Position numbers and translations under genes: made by a program. Below are positions 49,458-53,924 of a DNA stretch of 53,924 bases, in pieces. The stretch is taken from positions 1 through 53,924 of the forward strand of contig CAJONZ010000060.1 of assembly GCA_905236065.1 (NCBI GenBank). The letters run 5' to 3'. Every line of letters begins with the position of its first letter. Position 1 is the stretch's first letter. The notes under the pieces are model-generated. The model saw only the letters and a list, made by a program, of their open reading frames with translations. It was not told where the DNA came from and ran no database searches. This DNA comes from an uncultured Bacteroidaceae bacterium. Its GTDB lineage: Bacteria > Bacteroidota > Bacteroidia > Bacteroidales > Bacteroidaceae.

Positions 49458-51629
49458 TTATCTACGCTTAATATTCAATGTGCCCGGATATGGGTTGTCG
49501 CCAGACGATGGGGTCACACTTCCGCTGCCGTTCTCGATGTGGACGGTGCGAACGTCGGAGTAGGTAACGCCATAGCTGTTGATGGCAAATGCACGAACGT
49601 AGTAGGTATTGGTAGCCAAGCCTGTGACATCTGACGTGAAGACATTGTTGGCGTCAGGAGTGGCAACGAGCATTGAACTATAGCTGTTGGTATTCGGCTC
49701 TGGGTTCGTCGTACTGTAGAGGAAACCTGTCAGCACAATGGGATAGAGCTTTGCATAATAGTCGTCGCCATAGAGTGCATTGGTGCCGGCAATGTCCGTG
49801 TAGCTCTTGATGTACTTGTTGTAGTCGAATGCACAAGAAGCTGTGAATGCACCCTCAGCAGTGTTAGTCGTAGTGAATGAGTTGAGCGGAACGGGCAGAG
49901 CCGGAACGTTCTGGATGGAACCAACGATGTTGGTCAGCGCACCAAGAGACGCTTCCAATGTTACAATTTTAGCCTCTAGTGCAGTAACCCGATCCTGCAA
50001 TACAGAAACTTCGGCTTGTGATGTAGCAGAAACACCACTGTCAGCGCCGTCGATGAACCAGTTACCATTCGAACCAATAGTAATGACTGGAGTATGACCA
50101 TCTGCACCATTTATACCATCTCTACCATTCAAACCATCCTCACCTCTTGAAGGTTTGCCCGTGTCAACGCCGTCGATGAACCAGTTGCCATTCTCACCAA
50201 TGGTGATGGTAGGAGCAACAACCGTGCCTGAGCCTGAACCTCCACCATTCTGCTCGATATAAGCGATGCGGCTCTCAAGGTTGGTAATGGTCTGGCTCAA
50301 GTTAGAAGTAACGGTCTGCAAATCGGTGATGAGGCGAGCCTGGTTGTCGCAAAGCAGCGCAACGCTGTCAGTCAAAGCCTTGTTGGCAGCATCAAACTCA
50401 GCACGTGTAATCTGCTCATTCCGCAACATCTCTTCCAAATCATTAATCTCGTTTTGGATTCTTTCAATGTCTCCCTTGTTTGCCAGTACACGGGTATTGG
50501 TTGTGTCGATGTACTTCTGAAGGTTATCCACACGTTCTGTGAAACTGGAAACCGTGGTGTAATAAGCGAGGTCTTCTTTCTTGGCATATTCGGAGAGGTC
50601 TTTCTCCTTTCTCATCTCAGAAACGGTGCCGTAGCCTACACGACCCAAGGAGTTCTTTGCGTATGCACGAACATAGTAGGTCACATCTTCTTCGACTTCG
50701 AGAGACCCGACGACAACGGTGGAACCAGCCTCGTCTCTTTCCTCGCCGATGATTTGTATAACACCGTTGCCCAGCACGAAGTTGTCACCCGGTGTGAGTG
50801 TATAGCAGAAACCCTGCTCAACAATGGGCTGGTTTCCTTGGGTGATGAGGCGAGCCTTCAAACCCACCTGGAAGTCGGTAACCTGTTGGAACTCCACGCT
50901 CGACATGGTGGGGTCAGTTGTGGTTTCGGTTGTGAGGTAGGTAATATCACTGTAGCCAACGCCACCAGCCACACCGTAGGCACGGACTGCATAGCGCTTG
51001 CCTGGCTCAAGGTCGGGAATGACCAGAGTCATGGTCTCGCCGTCCTTCGGGTTATTATCGCTGGGAACTCGCACAACATCCTCACGGCCAAGGGTCAGGG
51101 CCTCGTCGGAGATTGTGCCTTTGGTCTCCTTGTAAATGAAACCACTAAGCATCATGTTGGTCGTGCTACCAATATCGTCCAACTTTGAAGAAACCTTCAA
51201 GCTGGTATAGGGCGAAGAACTCTTTGAAAGTGAAATCGTAGAGAATGAGGGAGCACTGGTCACCAATGTCTGGAACATGTTGACGTCACCCATTGCTATG
51301 GTTGAGCCACTGATTGCGTAGGGTGCATAGTAGTAGTTGGTACCTGGGAGCAGGCCAGAGACAAGCACAGACTCCTGAACGTCGCTGGTGAATGGCAGGA
51401 TTTCCGGCTCGGCCATGCTGGGGAAACGGGAAACCATGATACCATACTGCGTATAGACCTGTCCTTCTATGGGAATAATACGACCATGCAGAACAGCCGA
51501 GGTACGTGTGATGTCAGAGTAGCTGCCTGTCGTAAAGTCAGGATACACATTTGTAGGAAGTGTGTCCTCCTTACAAGAAGTCATCAGCAAGGCTGCGCTT
51601 CCAATCAATAATGCCAAATACTTTTTCAT
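49458..51629 (-). CDS. Surface lipoprotein with fibronectin-like, coiled-coil and collagen-like parts
   Basis: A 723-aa lipoprotein; the lipobox is LLMTSC with the modified Cys about residue 19. Several fibronectin type III-like repeats are seen early (YSDITRTSAVLHGRIIP, LPGTNYYYAPYAIS, LEPGKRYAVRAYGVAGG, VTYYVRAYAKNSLG). Residues about 365-465 look like a long coiled coil. Next come two copies of ITIG-x-NGNWFIDG around a short collagen-like GEDGLNGRDGINGADG stretch. Another coiled-coil piece and a last fibronectin-like unit (TYYVRAFAINSYGVTYSD) follow. It is probably an outer-membrane surface protein. No enzyme motif. The gap to the adhesin-like gene is 47 bases. Confidence 0.9.
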   Translation of the reverse strand: MKKYLALLIGSAALLMTSCKEDTLPTNVYPDFTTGSYSDITRTSAVLHGRIIPIEGQVYTQYGIMVSRFPSMAEPEILPFTSDVQESVLVSGLLPGTNYYYAPYAISGSTIAMGDVNMFQTLVTSAPSFSTISLSKSSSPYTSLKVSSKLDDIGSTTNMMLSGFIYKETKGTISDEALTLGREDVVRVPSDNNPKDGETMTLVIPDLEPGKRYAVRAYGVAGGVGYSDITYLTTETTTDPTMSSVEFQQVTDFQVGLKARLITQGNQPIVEQGFCYTLTPGDNFVLGNGVIQIIGEERDEAGSTVVVGSLEVEEDVTYYVRAYAKNSLGRVGYGTVSEMRKEKDLSEYAKKEDLAYYTTVSSFTERVDNLQKYIDTTNTRVLANKGDIERIQNEINDLEEMLRNEQITRAEFDAANKALTDSVALLCDNQARLITDLQTVTSNLSQTITNLESRIAYIEQNGGGSGSGTVVAPTITIGENGNWFIDGVDTGKPSRGEDGLNGRDGINGADGHTPVITIGSNGNWFIDGADSGVSATSQAEVSVLQDRVTALEAKIVTLEASLGALTNIVGSIQNVPALPVPLNSFTTTNTAEGAFTASCAFDYNKYIKSYTDIAGTNALYGDDYYAKLYPIVLTGFLYSTTNPEPNTNSYSSMLVATPDANNVFTSDVTGLATNTYYVRAFAINSYGVTYSDVRTVHIENGSGSVTPSSGDNPYPGTLNIKRR

Positions 51630-51676
51630 TTTGCTTAAATTTAAATTATAGTTAATAAATCATTTTGTTCTCTCAT

Positions 51677-53924
51677 TTATTTTACCATCGTGGGACGGTG
51701 GTTCTTACGGATGAAGTATTTCTGGTTATCAATAACGTAGATGCCATCAGGCAGGTTGCCAGCGTCCGTTGAGACGGGCTTGCCGTCGAGGGTGTAAATC
51801 GTAGCAGGAAGATTGCCGTCAGCCGCAATCTGGTCAAGACCGGTCGCACTCATGCTGCTGATAGGAATAACGTTCCTTTGCTTTGCACCAGAAGGAGAAG
51901 AGAGGGTGATGTATCCCTCGAAAGGCCTTGGCTTACGCAAGCCGCGAACGAATACGCTACCGGCATTGTAGGACTGGTAAACCTCATCGTTGATGACATA
52001 AATGGATGTGATGTCTTCCACGTCTTCTTCATAGACAGGTGTGAAGATGTAGTTCTTCTCGACGGGTTCGGCCTCCAGCGTCGGCTTCACTTCAATGGCC
52101 TCTGATGCAAACGTGACATAGCCCAGGATGTTTCCGTAGGTGTATGCCTCATTGTTTGGCATAGAGATGATGTAAGGCTCGTTGGCGTTGAGGGTTGCGG
52201 CCTGCTTGAATCCTTCATTATCGACGGTTGCAAGCCAGAAGTAAGCGTCAGCAGTCTTGTCGGAGCCGAACGGAACGATGGAACGACCGTCTTGAACGGT
52301 GATGCTCTGAACGTCGAACGGCAAGACAATGGTCTCCCAACCTGCGCTCTGGTTCAGGAATGTCGGCTTCGAGAACTGGCGCTGGTAACTGATGCGTTGC
52401 GCATAGAATCCAGTCGGGATTCTGACGGGGTAACCGTCTGTCAGGATGATGGATGCACTTTCAGCTTCACTTCCTTCGCCTACAACAACGTTGACGTGAG
52501 TGGTTGGCGAAACCGTTGCGCCCTTGGCGGCATAAACCATCATATTAGGATTAGCACCTGCAAAGTTGCCTTGCAGCACTGAGGCCGGGTCGGTAACTGT
52601 AAGTACGAGCAGATTGCGGAGGCTGTCAAGCGGAAGTTTGTCTTTTCCCGTGTTGACAAGCGGTAATGTCAGTTCCTCAAGATTGGGAAGTGTGGCCAAT
52701 GCAGCGTAGTCGCCGCTCTCCATCGTTCCTTCCACAATGAGTTTCTTGATGTCAGCCTTGTCCTGAAGGATGGCACTCAGACCGCCCATTGGGTCAAGAA
52801 CGTTAGCCACGCCATCAGCATTGGGATAGACAGGTGCGTCGGCAATAGCAGCGAGAAGTGTATCCTGGCTTGCCTTGATGTCATTCAGCTTTGCCATAAG
52901 ACTATCAACGGTCGTGGAAAGTCCGGCAAGCTCTCGTGAATATTCCTGCATCTCAGCATCCAAAGAATCTTTCTTTGAAAGAAGCGTACCGTTATTATAA
53001 AGCTCATCAATGGTTGCCGCGAAGTCCTTTGACTGGAATTGGTTGTAGGACTCAAGGGCTATAATCGTGTTGTTGAGCTTATCGTCGAGCGCCTGAATCT
53101 CAGCCGTAAACTTATTGCCATAAGGCTGGGCCGAGGTCGTCAGGCTATTCTGAGTCTGTCCCACGCTATTGGATGCATTAACACATTGCTCGAATCGGGT
53201 GTCAATCTCTGTCTTCTGGTTGTTGAACGTCGTTTGCTCACCCTTCATCTCTGCGTATGTCTCTGCCAACTCACTGCTGATTTCATACTGTGCCACGTAG
53301 ATTACATCCTCGTCAGGAACAGTCGTTGAAAGTTCTGGACTCCAACCGACGAATACATAACCGTCCTTGGCAGGAGCAGTAGGAGCGACAATTTCATCAC
53401 CGTAATTAAGTGTTTTCTCAGAGATTGTCACGCCTTCGGCAATGAACGTAATCTTATAACTGTTGGGTGTGTATTCTGCCGTGTAGGTCACATCCTCGGC
53501 AGGAACGGTTGCGGCCACATTGCCCCAAGTTTTGAACGTGTAGCCAGTCTTCGGACGGGCGGTCGGTGCCGTGATCGTTGCGCCATATTGCATGGAGTCA
53601 GCCCGCAAGGTTCCCTCTGCGTCAATGAAGGTCACAAGGTATTTGTTGATGACGAACTCTGCGTACAAAGTGATATTCTCCGCTGGCATCGTTGAAGGAA
53701 CTGTGCCCCACCCTGTAAATGTATAACCTGTCTTTTCTGGATTTGATAGCGGAAGGTTTACAGGCTCTCCGAACTTCGACAGGATTGTTGCAAATACCTC
53801 GTCTCCGTTCATGAAGGTCGTCTTGAAGTTATCCAGTGAGAAGCTACCCGTAACTGACAGGTCGTGGTCTGGCATCGTCTCAAAGCCTTCCAGTCCAACC
53901 CATCCGCTGAATGTCTGACCTTCT
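51677..53924 (-). CDS. Adhesin-like protein with Listeria-Bacteroides repeats (5' end outside window)
   Basis: The reading frame stays open to the window edge; the codons before the first Met read GQTFSGWVGLEGFETM, part of another repeat unit, so the real N-terminus lies outside. At least three List_Bact units follow (for example GYTFTGWGTVPSTMPAENITLYAEF, YKITFIAEGVTI, DGYVFVGWSPELSTTVPDEDVIYVAQY). A coiled-coil region spans about residues 200-345. Then come short leucine-rich-like stretches (LATLPNLEELTLPLVN), and a last module ending in TIYTLDGKPVSTDAGNLPDGIYVIDNQKYF, resembling a C-terminal sorting signal. It is likely a secreted or surface-attached adhesin. Confidence 0.88.
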   Translation of the reverse strand, partial: EGQTFSGWVGLEGFETMPDHDLSVTGSFSLDNFKTTFMNGDEVFATILSKFGEPVNLPLSNPEKTGYTFTGWGTVPSTMPAENITLYAEFVINKYLVTFIDAEGTLRADSMQYGATITAPTARPKTGYTFKTWGNVAATVPAEDVTYTAEYTPNSYKITFIAEGVTISEKTLNYGDEIVAPTAPAKDGYVFVGWSPELSTTVPDEDVIYVAQYEISSELAETYAEMKGEQTTFNNQKTEIDTRFEQCVNASNSVGQTQNSLTTSAQPYGNKFTAEIQALDDKLNNTIIALESYNQFQSKDFAATIDELYNNGTLLSKKDSLDAEMQEYSRELAGLSTTVDSLMAKLNDIKASQDTLLAAIADAPVYPNADGVANVLDPMGGLSAILQDKADIKKLIVEGTMESGDYAALATLPNLEELTLPLVNTGKDKLPLDSLRNLLVLTVTDPASVLQGNFAGANPNMMVYAAKGATVSPTTHVNVVVGEGSEAESASIILTDGYPVRIPTGFYAQRISYQRQFSKPTFLNQSAGWETIVLPFDVQSITVQDGRSIVPFGSDKTADAYFWLATVDNEGFKQAATLNANEPYIISMPNNEAYTYGNILGYVTFASEAIEVKPTLEAEPVEKNYIFTPVYEEDVEDITSIYVINDEVYQSYNAGSVFVRGLRKPRPFEGYITLSSPSGAKQRNVIPISSMSATGLDQIAADGNLPATIYTLDGKPVSTDAGNLPDGIYVIDNQKYFIRKNHRPTMVK

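Overview
The window reads as a chromosomal segment of a Bacteroidetes bacterium, most likely a Prevotella or close Bacteroidales relative. The evidence is repeated use of the phylum's -7 promoter box (TAnnTTTG) ahead of genes and the general absence of Shine-Dalgarno sequences. Also typical are a Na+-pumping methylmalonyl-CoA decarboxylase operon of succinate/propionate metabolism, carboxynorspermidine decarboxylase, reverse rubrerythrin, and exported proteins with sorting-like tails, dockerin and Listeria-Bacteroides repeats. The genus is an inference. I see no insertion sequence, prophage or CRISPR array.

Layout. 1-400: tRNA-Leu(GAG) and two identical tRNA-Gly(GCC) genes with a terminator. 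0.5-3.3 kb (+): an aromatic/glycine-rich exported protein and a FadL/OmpP1-like outer-membrane protein. 3.3-3.45 kb: a possible small RNA on the minus strand. 3.5-5.6 kb (-): NhaC-type antiporter and NudC. 5.9-6.65 kb (+): reverse rubrerythrin and rubredoxin. 6.7-11.9 kb (-): free methionine-sulfoxide reductase, a GH95 fucosidase and HtpG. 12.0-15.7 kb (-): a three-gene exported-protein operon (dockerin protein, FAS1 protein, unknown protein) behind a clear promoter. 15.8-22.1 kb (-): lptB-rsfS-ftsH-cdsA-DUF349 protein. 22.2-22.7 kb: a non-coding block of nested repeats. 22.8-26.6 kb (+): mlaE-mlaF-topB. 26.6-30.5 kb (-): small exported protein, UvrD-type helicase, nspC. 30.7-33.1 kb (+): omega-amidase-like hydrolase, MscS channel and a small secreted transglycosylase-like protein. 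33.2-38.4 kb (-): DegT aminotransferase, ispE, TPR protein, maf, kdsC and nitroreductase. 38.5-38.65 kb: a nested perfect inverted repeat. 38.8-43.5 kb (-): mce-mmdA-OadG fusion-biotin carrier-decarboxylase beta subunit. 43.7-53.9 kb (-): seven closely spaced genes with a cell-surface flavour.

Functional themes. Several blocks serve the envelope: LptB, MlaEF, KdsC, CdsA, MscS and FadL-like proteins handle lipids, LPS and osmotic safety. The 38.8-43.5 kb operon converts (R)-methylmalonyl-CoA to propionyl-CoA while exporting Na+, and the NhaC-type antiporter could use that gradient.

The most intriguing coding region is 43.7-53.9 kb. A Hanks-type Ser/Thr kinase with a membrane anchor, an Ig-like BIG2 domain and a MORN-like motif sits among an adhesin-like protein (cut by the window edge), a lipoprotein with fibronectin-like, coiled-coil and collagen-like parts, a beta-barrel candidate and three exported proteins of unknown function. 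It could be a surface-sensing or envelope-signalling system, but nothing in the sequence proves that. The most intriguing non-coding regions are the repeat block at 22.2-22.7 kb, the inverted repeat at 38.55 kb and the candidate small RNA near 3.4 kb.
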